Assembly (NCBI GenBank): GCA_027486495.1
Contig: JAIXOZ010000087.1
Location: 1 to 38,312 of the forward strand
Direction of reading: 5' to 3'
DNA: 38,312 nucleotides
Source of the DNA: Comamonadaceae bacterium
GTDB lineage: Bacteria > Pseudomonadota > Gammaproteobacteria > Burkholderiales > Burkholderiaceae_C
Positions 1 through 7,846 of the stretch are shown here, in pieces. Position numbers and translations under genes: made by a program. The notes beneath the pieces are model-generated. The model saw only the letters and a list, made by a program, of their open reading frames with translations, was not told the DNA's origin and made no database searches. Within the stretch, counting starts at the first letter, position 1; every line of letters begins with the position of its first letter.

Positions 1-529
1 GGGTAGCTGTTTCGGTTTTGGCCTGCCAGAATTGCCGCCCCTGGTCATCAGGCTGCGACAGCACCTTGACTACCAGTCCAGTGTCGATCTGTTCAACTGG
101 CATTGATCCGATGATGGGGCTGACATAGGTGGCGATTGTGTTTGTCCACTGGTCTGCATGCTTTGCATTTTTCCAGCTTGCACGGTGTGCCTCAATGTAG
201 GCGCTGGCGCACTGGTCGAACGTCATAAGCCTGGCCTTGGCCATATCAAAATCGAGCTGTTTCTGTCGTTTGGCCTCTAGCGGGTTGATACCTTCAATCA
301 CCAGCTTACGAGCGTCTGCGGCCTTTTGCCGAGCTTCAGCAAGCGTTATCGTATGAACTGGACCTAAGCCCATTCCAAAAGCCTTGCCCTTGATCATGTA
401 CCGATACAGCCAAGACTTGACTCCAGCTTTGGTGATCTGAAGTGTCAGACCACCCCCGTCACCGTAAAGCCCTGGGGCTTTTTTCTTTTCGACTTCCTTC
501 GCCGTCAGCTTACCCATTGTTCGTACCAT
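1..529 (-). CDS. Tyrosine-type site-specific integrase, N-terminal part (cut by window edge)
   Basis: The reading frame opens at 529 and runs off the left edge, giving 176 codons without a stop. The protein begins MVRTMGKLTAKEV and continues with the signature of the DUF4102 arm-binding domain (GLYGDGGGLTLQI, then a SWLYRYM strand). A core-binding helical region follows, in which the segment DQCASAYIEAHRASWKNA is typical of P4-type phage and genomic-island integrases. The catalytic domain with the Arg/His/Tyr residues lies outside the window, so activity cannot be judged. A second in-frame ATG at 517 (MGKLTA) is an equally good start and matches the N-terminus of the right-edge integrase. It should catalyse recombination between attP and attB of an element extending to the left. 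Family assignment is confident; the element type is unknown. Confidence 0.9.
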   Translation of the reverse strand, partial: MVRTMGKLTAKEVEKKKAPGLYGDGGGLTLQITKAGVKSWLYRYMIKGKAFGMGLGPVHTITLAEARQKAADARKLVIEGINPLEAKRQKQLDFDMAKARLMTFDQCASAYIEAHRASWKNAKHADQWTNTIATYVSPIIGSMPVEQIDTGLVVKVLSQPDDQGRQFWQAKTETAT

Positions 530-537
530 GGCTTCCT

Positions 538-559
538 CAACTATCAAAACAACTATCAA
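538..559. repeat. 10-bp tandem direct repeat upstream of the left integrase
   Basis: The decamer CAACTATCAA occurs at 538-547 and again at 550-559, a spacing of 12 bp. It lies directly in front of the integrase start at 529. Short direct repeats here could be integrase arm-type sites or a binding site for an excisionase or regulator. This is inferred from position only. Confidence 0.45.
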
Positions 560-567
560 ATGATACC

Positions 568-625
568 TGGATTCAGCTGAACAAGTCAAGACAGCATTGG
601 ACAAGAAACCCACATAAGTCATTGA
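568..625 (-). promoter_or_regulatory. Integrase upstream block shared with the right-edge integrase
   Basis: Read on the minus strand, toward the integrase, this block holds TCAATGACTTATG (625-613), then TTGTCCAATGCTGT (604-591), then TTGTTCAGCTGAATCC (583-568). The first and third are found in the same order before the integrase at 38254 (13-mer identical at 38144-38156; the third with two changes near 38176). A variant of the second lies at 38092-38105. Conservation between two loci at similar distances from the start codons suggests a promoter, arm-binding sites or an attachment region. The exact role is not visible. Confidence 0.5.
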
Positions 626-701
626 ATTTAAATGATTTTTAGGACAGAGACGGACAATTGGGAACAACCACCAGGCGGTCACCGCTTCCGCCAGGATACA
701 A

Positions 702-733
702 CCCCAAGTAATTGATTTACTTGGGGTTTTTTT
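702..733 (+). terminator. Rho-independent terminator without a visible gene
   Basis: A 9-bp stem CCCCAAGTA / TACTTGGGG (702-710 and 718-726) with a 7-base loop is followed by seven T residues. The T tract shows that it ends plus-strand transcription. No plus-strand gene is seen upstream inside the window. It may belong to a gene displaced or truncated by the integrase-bearing element, or to an unrecognised small RNA. Confidence 0.75.
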
Positions 734-944
734 CTTTTGCGCCTTCACTGAGTCACACGCCAAGTCACACCAATGTGCTGGACTTCACTGCTCTAAGCAC
801 GACATCTCTGGACAAGGTCGCTGGGCCACAACGCTTTCAACTCCTCACAACCCTTTTCCGCATACCGCTGTCACGCTGACGCTGGGTATATCTCAAACCC
901 TGTTTCAAAGTTCACTGCGTGTGACATACCCCCCCTAGCTGCAA

Positions 945-1170
945 ACCTGAGGTACAGCTGATTCGGCGCACTCTCGGCAGATACCGGTTGTGGCCCACGC
1001 TTGTCCTCAAAAAGACTTTTGGCCTAGACTTGGATCTCTCGCTTCCATGGGTCGACCTGAATTGGATGCGCGCCGTGCCTTTGGGCGATTGGGTGGATGG
1101 TTTTCATCCCACCAAGCGCCTCCATACCCACCATGGCCTTGAACTCCGGCGGATGAACTCTTCGCTTTTT
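945..1170 (-). pseudogene. IS3-family transposase OrfA remnant
   Basis: Minus-strand translation from about 1170 gives KKRRVHPPEFKAMVGMEAL, then GGMKTIHPIAQRHGAHPIQV and WKREIQV. This is the helix-turn-helix N-terminus of OrfA from IS3-family elements (usual form: KRRxHSPEFKAKVxLEAL ... IAxxxGVHPxQVxxWKKE). At 1023-1021 an in-frame TAG interrupts the frame, and the homology continues directly behind it as AKSLFEDKRGPQPV and NQLY. It then fades near 945, before the usual leucine-zipper end. OrfB and terminal inverted repeats are not recognisable. It is a dead fragment and evidence of earlier insertion activity at this edge. The family call rests on motif recall. Confidence 0.75.
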
Positions 1171-1387
1171 GACTCGGTCATTGATCACCCGTTTGATTAA
1201 ACCGTATCCCACTTCAACACCTGCCCCAAATTCGGAGTCCACTTCAGACGGCTCAATGAGTCAAATGACTCGACACCAAGTTTTCGACAACGAATTCCAT
1301 CTCCACAGTGTGGCCAGTGTTTCGTCTCGGAGGTAGCAATTTGTCCTTTAAGCCGTCTTTTTTGAGCTCATAAGGGTTTGTACTAAG

Positions 1388-1415
1388 TTGTGGTCAAAAA
1401 ATACATGGTTATCAT
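1388..1415 (+). promoter_or_regulatory. Possible promoter of the carbonic anhydrase-like gene
   Basis: TTGTGG (1388-1393) and TATCAT (1410-1415) are separated by 16 bp in an AT-rich stretch. An overlapping dyad ATCATA-TT-TATGAT (1411-1424) could bind a regulator. The match to a sigma-70 promoter is only moderate. Confidence 0.25.
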
Positions 1416-1495
1416 ATTTATGATTTTTAACGCTTTTACGCTCAAATAAATCTTTTTTATCAAATTACATCACTTCCAACAAAAAGGATCCCAAA

Positions 1496-2083
1496 ATGTT
1501 CAAAGTTAGTACTTTTCCGCATACTATTCAGAATCATCGCTATATCCCCACCTGCTGCGACGCCACGATTTCAGCCCAAAGTCGCCGTAGTTTCCTGCAA
1601 GCCATGGGCGGCTCCGTGTTGTTCACGAGTGTAGGTATGTTGGCTACCGGCTCTGCTGTAGCGGCATCTGGCAATTACGAAGCCATGGTGCTTTCGTGTA
1701 TTGATCCGCGCTTTCAGGATTTGGTGAATAAGCAACAGGCCCGCGACGGTATGAGCGGTAAGTACAGTGCATTCACTATCGCCGGTGCGTCCATCGGTGT
1801 CGTGGCACCTGCTTTCAAAGAATGGCATAAAACCTTCTGGGAAAATCTAGGGGCGTCTGTGCAGCTGCATAACATCAAGAAAGTTGTCGTGGTGAATCAT
1901 CGTGACTGCGGTGCAGCCAAGATTGCTTATGGTGATGCCAAGGTTGCCAATGCTGCTGCGGAAACCGTCACGCACATGGAGGCCTTGATGGAATTCCGCA
2001 AGCAGTTAAAAGAGAAGCACCCTAATTTGGGCGTCGAGCTCAAACTGATGTCTCTGGACGGAAAGATTGAGCAGTTTGCCTGA
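1496..2083 (+). CDS. Beta-carbonic anhydrase-like protein with a Tat signal peptide
   Basis: The 195-residue product has a long N-region and then SRRSFLQ at residues 29-35, followed by a hydrophobic stretch ending near AVAAS (residue 58). This is a twin-arginine export signal, so the folded protein should act in the periplasm. The mature part keeps the zinc site of beta-carbonic anhydrases: Cys68, Asp70 and Arg72 in SCIDPRF, and His135 and Cys138 in NHRDCG. The likely activity is reversible hydration of CO2 to bicarbonate. The C-terminal half is short compared with classical enzymes (about 210-220 residues without signal), so another function of the fold is possible. A purine-rich AAAAAGGA lies before the ATG. 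Base composition is clearly more AT-rich than the genes to the right and it adjoins mobile-element debris, which suggests acquisition by transfer. Confidence 0.75.
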   Translation: MFKVSTFPHTIQNHRYIPTCCDATISAQSRRSFLQAMGGSVLFTSVGMLATGSAVAASGNYEAMVLSCIDPRFQDLVNKQQARDGMSGKYSAFTIAGASIGVVAPAFKEWHKTFWENLGASVQLHNIKKVVVVNHRDCGAAKIAYGDAKVANAAAETVTHMEALMEFRKQLKEKHPNLGVELKLMSLDGKIEQFA

Positions 2084-2116
2084 GCAATCGGGGAGGTGCA
2101 AAGTTTGGGTGATACC

Positions 2117-3082
2117 TCAGGGCTTGCCCACCAACATCGCCTCCACCAACTCCTGCACCGCCAGCGCTTCTTCGGCTGTGGCCAGTTTGTGCGGCTTGCC
2201 TCGCAACCACAAGTCCACTTCACTCAATTGACGCTGCAAGGCGCTGGTGCGCGGGTCTTCGCTACGCCAGTCCACGGCCTCCACCCAAGGGCCACCGTCG
2301 GAACGCCACATTTGGTAAAACTCCCTGAACTGGTAGTTCATGCGGCTGCCGCGCACCGTGACTTCTTGACGGTCGGGCTGTTGACCGCCGGTGGTGGCCA
2401 TGACCGTGACGGGCCTCCCATCGGCCGTGGTCAAGCGAGCCAGCATGTCCAGTTCGCACAAGGTGGGGTCTTGTGGGTAACGGGCAGACGCATGCTGCAA
2501 GGTCAACGGCCCTAAAAACCGTCCGGCCAAAAACAAGAAATGAGAGATCACTTCACGGGTGTAGCCACCTTCATCGCGCAAGCGCAGCCAGTCGGCGTCT
2601 TTTTGCCAGGCGCGGGGCCAGGTGGGGTAGTTCACCACGATGTCGATGCCCAACAGCTCCCCCGTTTCACCCGCAGCAATGGCGCGATTCAACTCTTCAA
2701 AACCACGCGACGCTGCTTGAGTGAAGTTGACTACCCCCGCTAAACGCGCTTGACGCAACTGGGCGACCAGATCGCGGCTTTGCGCGTTGTCCGTGCCCAA
2801 GGGTTTTTCCATGAAGACACCCTGCCCGGCTGCTGCGGCCTGCAAGGCGTAGGTTTTTCGTGGGCCTGGCGGGCAGGCCAGGTACACGACATCCGCCCCG
2901 ACCATGGCGGCCTGCGCGTGGGCTGCAATGTGCACACTGGGGGCCATCTCCAGCGTTTTGGCCACCGATGCGGGCGAAGGGTCCCAAACGCCGCACACCT
3001 CGAAGGCGGGATGTTGCAAGGCGTTTTCCAGCATGCGGCGGCCCATGATGCCCAGGCCGATGATGGCGATTTTGTGTGTCAT
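2117..3082 (-). CDS. Gfo/Idh/MocA family oxidoreductase
   Basis: The 321-residue protein begins MTHKIAIIGLGIMGRRM, a Rossmann dinucleotide-binding motif (GxGxxG) at residues 8-13. The family signature MEKPLG follows near residue 97, containing the Lys that contacts the substrate or cofactor. The C-terminal half has the alpha/beta fold of the GFO_IDH_MocA family, with a His in EVISHFLFL. Members oxidise or reduce sugars, inositols or related compounds with NAD(P). The substrate cannot be read from sequence. The start at 3082 was preferred over 3127 because GAGGAG sits a few bases upstream and the Rossmann strand begins right after it. It is transcribed divergently from the MarR-type gene at 3209, a likely regulator of this locus. 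Confidence 0.85.
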   Translation of the reverse strand: MTHKIAIIGLGIMGRRMLENALQHPAFEVCGVWDPSPASVAKTLEMAPSVHIAAHAQAAMVGADVVYLACPPGPRKTYALQAAAAGQGVFMEKPLGTDNAQSRDLVAQLRQARLAGVVNFTQAASRGFEELNRAIAAGETGELLGIDIVVNYPTWPRAWQKDADWLRLRDEGGYTREVISHFLFLAGRFLGPLTLQHASARYPQDPTLCELDMLARLTTADGRPVTVMATTGGQQPDRQEVTVRGSRMNYQFREFYQMWRSDGGPWVEAVDWRSEDPRTSALQRQLSEVDLWLRGKPHKLATAEEALAVQELVEAMLVGKP

Positions 3083-3208
3083 GTCTGTCTCCTCAGGTCG
3101 AACAAGCTTAACCACTTCCCGAACCATTCAACCATCCCGGTGACGCAGACCCGACAGCGACTTCGATGAACTCGTAAGGTTCAGAAATAATTCGATAAAA
3201 TCACCATT

Positions 3209-3577
3209 ATGGAAAAATCCCAAAGCCCTTTTGCTTCAGCTTATCTTCGTTTTCTGCAGCTGGCCAAGGTGGTTCAAGCCTTGCCCGACGGCCAGGAAAT
3301 GGATGCCAACGAGTCGGCGTTACTGCAATCGGTGGTGCTGCGCTGGTACGAAAGCGAGCCCATGACCGTGCGCGAGGCCATTGGTTTGGCGCAATTGGGC
3401 TCGCCCGCCACGTTGCACAAGCGCATCACGCGCCTGCGCGAAAAGGACATGCTCTGCACGCTGAACCAGGAAGGCGACCGACGCGCCAAATTCCTGATCC
3501 CCACACAACGCACCCTGGACTACTTCCAGCACTTAGGCCGATCCATGCAACAGGCTCACCAAAACCCAAGCACATGA
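3209..3577 (+). CDS. MarR-like winged-helix transcriptional regulator
   Basis: This 122-residue protein has a predicted winged helix: MTVREAIGLAQLGSPATLHKRI (about residues 53-74) reads as the helix-turn-helix, and the wing with basic residues follows (LNQEGDRRAKFLIPT). The N-terminal helix FLQLAKVVQAL could dimerise. MarR proteins repress nearby genes and release DNA on ligand binding. The 126-bp gap to the divergent oxidoreductase contains the probable shared promoter, with an AT-rich stretch at 3186-3205. Its stop overlaps the start of the next gene (ATGA, 3574-3577), so the two are translationally coupled. The DNA-binding call is fairly secure; the ligand is unknown. Confidence 0.7.
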   Translation: MEKSQSPFASAYLRFLQLAKVVQALPDGQEMDANESALLQSVVLRWYESEPMTVREAIGLAQLGSPATLHKRITRLREKDMLCTLNQEGDRRAKFLIPTQRTLDYFQHLGRSMQQAHQNPST

Positions 3578-4146
3578 ATACCTTGGTCAGGAATTTTCTC
3601 GAAAAAACAGCGCTGACACTCATCAGCGCTGTTTTGTTTGTGGGTTTCTTCGAGCTCAACGACTGGATTTTTTCCAGTTTCGAATACAGCGAAGGCATCA
3701 GCTGGGTATTTTTGCCAGCCGGCTTTCGGGTGATTCTGGTGCTGGTGATTGGCTTACCGGGCGCCATGGGATTGATGATTGGCAGTTGGTTCATCGACCG
3801 TGATCTTTTCACGCAAAGCGATGCCACACTGGCATTTTTGAACGGTGTGGTGGAGGGCTTGACGCCTTGGCTGGTCTTTAAATACCTCAACCACCGTCAA
3901 TGGCTGAGTCCACAACTGCAATCTCTGAATGTGATTCAGTTGCTGAACATGACTTTGATTTTTGCAGCGGCCAGCGCTTTGACGCACCAACTGGTGTGGC
4001 TGCTGCTGGAGCGGCCGCACCTGAACATTTGGGTGGACATCTGGCCCATGTTTGTGGGCAATGCGCTGGGGGCCTTGATGATGCTTTACGGCTTCAAGTT
4101 TGTGCTCGACCGGGTCGGCCAGCAAAAATCACAACAGACTCACTGA
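3574..4146 (+). CDS. Unknown inner-membrane protein coupled to the MarR-like regulator
   Basis: I do not recognise the family. The 190-residue product has four or five hydrophobic segments, at about residues 13-27, 46-73, 118-145 and 152-176, separated by short polar loops. Layout and size resemble small MASE1-like or transporter-like membrane domains, but no signature motif supports either. It starts inside the stop codon of the regulator gene (ATGA overlap), which implies joint expression. Its stop overlaps the end of the convergent hemW gene by 7 bp (4140-4146), so the two genes share their last codons on opposite strands. Being paired with a MarR protein, it could be a sensor partner or a transporter controlled by it; this is inference. 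Confidence 0.65.
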   Translation: MNTLVRNFLEKTALTLISAVLFVGFFELNDWIFSSFEYSEGISWVFLPAGFRVILVLVIGLPGAMGLMIGSWFIDRDLFTQSDATLAFLNGVVEGLTPWLVFKYLNHRQWLSPQLQSLNVIQLLNMTLIFAAASALTHQLVWLLLERPHLNIWVDIWPMFVGNALGALMMLYGFKFVLDRVGQQKSQQTH

Positions 4147-5366
4147 GCCTGTGCGCTTGCGCTGTCGGCCAAAAACAGCGCTTGCAGGTCACTCAAAAAA
4201 TCAAACCCCCTGTTTGTCGGCCAGACCCGGTGCAGATCACGCCCGATCAAGCCCAGTTTTTCGGCTGCGGTCAGACCTTTTTGGATGCTGGTCATGGGCA
4301 GCCCCGTGCGGTCCACATAGTCCGCCAATGCAAAACCATCGCGCAAACGCAGCGCATTGAGCATGAACTCAAAAGGCAATTCTTGACGCGACACCTCGGT
4401 GCTTTGCGTCACGGGCTCGCCCTTCATGGCCTGCTGCATGTACAACGCAGGCTCACGGTAACGCACCTGGCGCAGCACGCGGTGCGCAAAACTGAGCTTG
4501 CTGTGCGCCCCGGCGCCAATGCCGAGGTAGTCGCCAAATTGCCAATAGTTCAGGTTGTGGGCGCATGAGTGGCCTGGCTTGGCGTAAGCCGACACTTCGT
4601 AGCGATCCAGGCCCGCCTTCGCTGTCAACTCGGTGATGCGGTCCATCATCTCGTAGGCCAGATCGTCTTCGGGCAAGGTGGGTGGAAATTTGGCGAACAC
4701 CGTGTTCGGCTCGATCGTCAGGTGGTAGATCGAGATGTGCGGCGGCGCAAACGCCAAAGCGGTCTGAATGTCTTGGGTCAAACCTTCAAGCGTCTGGCCC
4801 GGCAAGGCGTACATCAGGTCGAGGTTGAAGGTGTCAAACACCTGCGCAGCCTCGGTCACAGCCGCCAGCGCCTGGTCTCGGTCATGCACGCGGCCCAAGG
4901 CTTTGAGGTGCGCATTGTCAAAACTCTGCACGCCAATCGACAAGCGGGTAATGCCCGCCTGGTGGAAGGCCTTGAAACGGTCTTTTTCAAAGGTGCCGGG
5001 GTTGGCTTCCATGGTGATTTCGGCATCAGGCGCCAACCGCAACCGGGCCCGAATGCCGGAGATCAAGCGGTCAATTGCTTCGGGCGAAAACAAACTGGGT
5101 GTGCCGCCCCCTAAAAACACCGTCTGGATGCTGCGGCCCCAAATCAGCGGCAAGCTCGCTTCCAGGTCGGCAAACAAGGCACTGATGTAAGCGTCTTGCG
5201 TTGAGACTGGGTCAGCGCCCTCACGGAACTCGTGCGAGTTGAAGTCGCAATACGGGCACTTTTTGATGCACCAGGGCAGGTGCACATACAGCGACAGGGG
5301 CGGCAAGGTGTTCAGTTGCAGCACGCCGGGCCGCATGGCGTGCACCGGGTCCATCATCGGGTTCAT
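4140..5366 (-). CDS. hemW: Radical SAM heme chaperone HemW
   Basis: The protein is 408 residues, the usual size for HemW (coproporphyrinogen oxidase-like). The radical SAM motif CIKKCPYC is at residues 33-40 (Cys33, Cys37, Cys40), preceded by SLYVHLPW, the family hallmark. GGGTPS and the SIGVQSFD segment also match. HemW binds haem and a 4Fe-4S cluster and delivers haem to respiratory enzymes; it is not a true coproporphyrinogen dehydrogenase. An upstream extension to 5498 is open, but the start at 5366 is favoured because its ATG overlaps the rdgB stop as ATGA. It is the last gene of rph-rdgB-hemW, a common order in Burkholderiales. Its 3' end overlaps the convergent membrane protein gene by 7 bp. 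Confidence 0.93.
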   Translation of the reverse strand: MNPMMDPVHAMRPGVLQLNTLPPLSLYVHLPWCIKKCPYCDFNSHEFREGADPVSTQDAYISALFADLEASLPLIWGRSIQTVFLGGGTPSLFSPEAIDRLISGIRARLRLAPDAEITMEANPGTFEKDRFKAFHQAGITRLSIGVQSFDNAHLKALGRVHDRDQALAAVTEAAQVFDTFNLDLMYALPGQTLEGLTQDIQTALAFAPPHISIYHLTIEPNTVFAKFPPTLPEDDLAYEMMDRITELTAKAGLDRYEVSAYAKPGHSCAHNLNYWQFGDYLGIGAGAHSKLSFAHRVLRQVRYREPALYMQQAMKGEPVTQSTEVSRQELPFEFMLNALRLRDGFALADYVDRTGLPMTSIQKGLTAAEKLGLIGRDLHRVWPTNRGFDFLSDLQALFLADSASAQAQ

Positions 5367-5977
5367 GGCGCAGCGCTGTCCAACCAGCGTTCGCGCATCA
5401 GCGCCAGCATCGCCTGCGCAGCGCGGCCCCTGTGGCTGTTGGCGTTTTTCACCTCGAGGGGCAGTTCGGCAAAGGTCTTGCCAAATTCGGGCAACCACAT
5501 GACCGGATCAAAGCCAAAACCGTTCGAGCCCCGGCGCTCGGGCGTGATCTGCACCACCACGCGGCCTACCGCGATCAAGGGCTCGGGGTCATCCGCGCTG
5601 CGCAAGGCCACCAAGGTGCTGACCATGGCAGCGCGGCGGTTGGCAAAGCCTTGCATTTGTTCCAGCAAAGCGGTGACGTTGGTGTCGTCGCCTTTGGGGT
5701 AGCCAAAACGGGTGGCGTAATAAGCCGTGTCCACACCGGGCTGGCCACCAAAAGCATCCACGCACAGGCCCGCGTCATCGGCCAGCGCAGGCATGCCGCT
5801 CAGGTGCGCTGCGTGGCGGGCTTTGGCCAAGGCATTTTCAACAAAGGTCTTGAAGGGCTCGGCAGCTTCGGGGATGTTCAGCTCGGACTGGCGCACCAGC
5901 GTCATGTTCAAAGGTGCAAACAGTGTTTGCAACTCGGCCAACTTGCCTGCGTTGTTGGAAGCCAGAACGATTTTCAT
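5363..5977 (-). CDS. rdgB: XTP/dITP pyrophosphatase RdgB (HAM1 family)
   Basis: The 204-residue protein starts MKIVLASNNAGKLAEL, carrying the SxNxxK nucleotide-binding motif of the HAM1/RdgB family. The conserved ADDAGLCVDAF and the GGQPG substrate loop follow, then GSNGFGFDPVMW and a C-terminal SHRGRAAQA. It hydrolyses non-canonical purine triphosphates (dITP, XTP) to the monophosphate and pyrophosphate, which keeps them out of DNA and RNA. It lies 12 bp after rph and overlaps hemW by 4 bp, so one transcript is likely. Length is standard and no key residue is missing. Confidence 0.95.
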   Translation of the reverse strand: MKIVLASNNAGKLAELQTLFAPLNMTLVRQSELNIPEAAEPFKTFVENALAKARHAAHLSGMPALADDAGLCVDAFGGQPGVDTAYYATRFGYPKGDDTNVTALLEQMQGFANRRAAMVSTLVALRSADDPEPLIAVGRVVVQITPERRGSNGFGFDPVMWLPEFGKTFAELPLEVKNANSHRGRAAQAMLALMRERWLDSAAP

Positions 5978-5989
5978 GGGCGAACAGGT

Positions 5990-6748
5990 TCAGGCGCTGA
6001 AAGTCAGGGTTTGGGGCTCGTCGTGCGCCTGCTTTTGCAATTGCACCAGTTGGGCAATGCCTTTTTCGGCGAGCGCCAGCATGCGGTCCATCTCCAATCG
6101 GGTGAAGGCCACGCCTTCGGCCGTGCCCTGAACTTCCACAAAGTTGCCCGCGCCGGTCATGACCACGTTCATGTCGGTGTCGCAAGCCGAGTCTTCGGGG
6201 TAATCGAGGTCCAACAAGGCGGTGCCGCTTTTCAGGCCCACTGAGATGGCGGCCACGCGGTCGAGGATGGGGGATTCGGTCAGTTTGCCGGTCTGCATCA
6301 ACCAGTTCACGGCATCTTGGGCCGCCACAAAAGCGCCCGTGATGCTGGCGGTGCGGGTGCCGCCATCGGCCTGCAAGACGTCGCAGTCGAGGTGGATGGT
6401 GCGTTCACCCAACTTTTTCAGGTCAAACACAGCGCGCAGCGAGCGGCCAATCAGGCGCTGGATCTCTTGCGTGCGGCCGCTTTGTTTGCCGCGCGCGGCT
6501 TCACGGTCGCCTCGGGTGTGGGTGGCGCGGGGCAGCATGCCGTATTCGGCGGTGACCCAGCCCTCACCACTGCCTTTTTTATGGCCCGGCACTTTTTCTT
6601 CGACCGAGGCGGTGCACAGCACGCGGGTATGGCCAAACTCAATCAGCACCGAGCCTTCGGCATGAATGGTGTAACCGCGGGTGATGCGCACAGCGCGCAG
6701 GGCGTCGGCAGTGCGAGCGGTTCGGATGTAGGAGCTGGTGGTGTTCAT
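5990..6748 (-). CDS. rph: Ribonuclease PH
   Basis: The 252-residue product matches RNase PH over its whole length. It has the phosphate- and RNA-binding segment [19 protein letters not shown] with its run of arginines, the [13 protein letters not shown] stretch, [15 protein letters not shown], and the C-terminal EVQGTAEG with catalytic-site residues. It trims the 3' ends of tRNA precursors phosphorolytically as a hexamer. The start at 6748 was chosen over 6817 because the extra residues have no family similarity and the Pro-rich extension covers the divergent promoter region. It is the first gene of the rph-rdgB-hemW operon and is divergent from yicC. Confidence 0.94.
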   Translation of the reverse strand: MNTTSSYIRTARTADALRAVRITRGYTIHAEGSVLIEFGHTRVLCTASVEEKVPGHKKGSGEGWVTAEYGMLPRATHTRGDREAARGKQSGRTQEIQRLIGRSLRAVFDLKKLGERTIHLDCDVLQADGGTRTASITGAFVAAQDAVNWLMQTGKLTESPILDRVAAISVGLKSGTALLDLDYPEDSACDTDMNVVMTGAGNFVEVQGTAEGVAFTRLEMDRMLALAEKGIAQLVQLQKQAHDEPQTLTFSA

Positions 6749-6917
6749 GTTGGCGCTGAAGTGGTTGGCTCTGGGGTCTTGGCCGTGCGCCCGGCAGGGA
6801 ACGGGCGGGGCAGACACAAGAGTTTGAGATAATGCCTCGTTTCATGCTCAGCCAAGCTGGGCATCAGCAGCGCCTCATGGCCCATGGGGCCAAGCGCTGT
6901 CACAAGGAACTTGATCG

Positions 6918-7835
6918 ATGCCAGTTTACAGTATGACCGGATACGCCAGCGTGCAGCACAGCCCGCTGGCCTCAGACGGTGAAAGCCCTGCCAACGCGGC
7001 TCCAACAGCCCGACTGGGGTTTGAAATCCGTTCGGTCAACAGCCGCTTCCTCGACCTGAGTTTTCGCCTGCCCGAAGAGCTGCGCCAGCTCGAACCCGGT
7101 CTGCGCGAGCTGATCACCCGCCAGATCAAACGCGGCAAAGTCGAGGTACGTGCCAGCCAGGATGCCGGTGACGGTGCTACCCTGCAAGCCCCCAACCACC
7201 AAGCCCTGCAAAAAATCGCTGCCTTGCAAGACAAGATTCAAGACTGGTTGCCGGATGCCCGCCCCTTGAGCGTGGCCGACGTGCTGCGCATGACCGCTGG
7301 CAGTTCGGGCCAAGCTGCTCCCGACGAAGCTGCTTGGGTGCAACTGGCCACCCAAGCGGTTGACGCCCTGCGCGAAGCACGCGCTCGCGAAGGTGCCCGC
7401 CTGACCGAGATGCTGCAAGGCCACATTGAGCAACTGCGCAGCCTGGCCGAACAAGCGGTGCCGCTGGTGCCGCAGTTGGTCGAGCAGCAGCGCCAGCGAT
7501 TTTTGGAGCGCTGGAAAGACGCCATGGCCCTGGCCGATGGCAGCCACCTGCCCGAAGCCGCACGAGACCGCGCCCTGACCGAAGCCACCGCCTTTGCCAT
7601 TCGCATCGACGTGGCCGAAGAACTGACCCGCCTGCGCTCGCACCTGGACGAACTCAGCCGCTTGCTCACCCAGGGCGGCGACATTGGCAAGCGCCTGGAC
7701 TTCTTGATTCAGGAGCTGCACCGCGAGGCCAACACCTTGGGCTCCAAATCGGCCGTGCTGGAGATGACACGCATCTCGGTGGACATGAAGGTGCTGATCG
7801 AGCAAATGCGCGAGCAAGTCCAGAACATCGAATAA
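6918..7835 (+). CDS. yicC: YicC family endoribonuclease-like protein
   Basis: The 305-residue protein opens with [12 protein letters not shown], the signature start of YicC proteins. It then has [21 protein letters not shown] and the RGKVEVR segment of the N-terminal domain, and ends with the conserved C-terminal block [32 protein letters not shown]. YicC members act as endoribonucleases affecting small RNA stability (known for E. coli). The middle (residues 90-210) is variable and Ala/Gln-rich. AAGGAA precedes the ATG. It lies 11 bp before gmk, so they are probably co-transcribed, an order common in proteobacteria. Confidence 0.92.
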   Translation: MPVYSMTGYASVQHSPLASDGESPANAAPTARLGFEIRSVNSRFLDLSFRLPEELRQLEPGLRELITRQIKRGKVEVRASQDAGDGATLQAPNHQALQKIAALQDKIQDWLPDARPLSVADVLRMTAGSSGQAAPDEAAWVQLATQAVDALREARAREGARLTEMLQGHIEQLRSLAEQAVPLVPQLVEQQRQRFLERWKDAMALADGSHLPEAARDRALTEATAFAIRIDVAEELTRLRSHLDELSRLLTQGGDIGKRLDFLIQELHREANTLGSKSAVLEMTRISVDMKVLIEQMREQVQNIE

Positions 7836-7846
7836 AGAGCCCCAGC

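Larger units (their letters stand above)
530..1495. other. 966-bp non-coding stretch at the edge of the left element
   Basis: No intact gene is supported here. From left to right it holds the integrase upstream repeats (538-625), a strong plus-strand terminator with no visible gene before it (702-733), a decayed IS3-family orfA on the minus strand (about 945-1170), and an AT-rich leader in front of the carbonic anhydrase-like gene (1370-1495). Just before the terminator a 22-codon open frame (643-708) ends in a TAA at 709-711. It may be the last codons of a gene cut by insertion, or chance. The reading frames listed as open in 988-1200 are shadows of the IS remnant. Confidence 0.6.

Noticed and set aside
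640..780. tRNA or tmRNA 3' end beside the left integrase
   Set aside because: No T-arm GTTCGA pattern or acceptor stem is present in this stretch, so it is not a displaced tRNA end.
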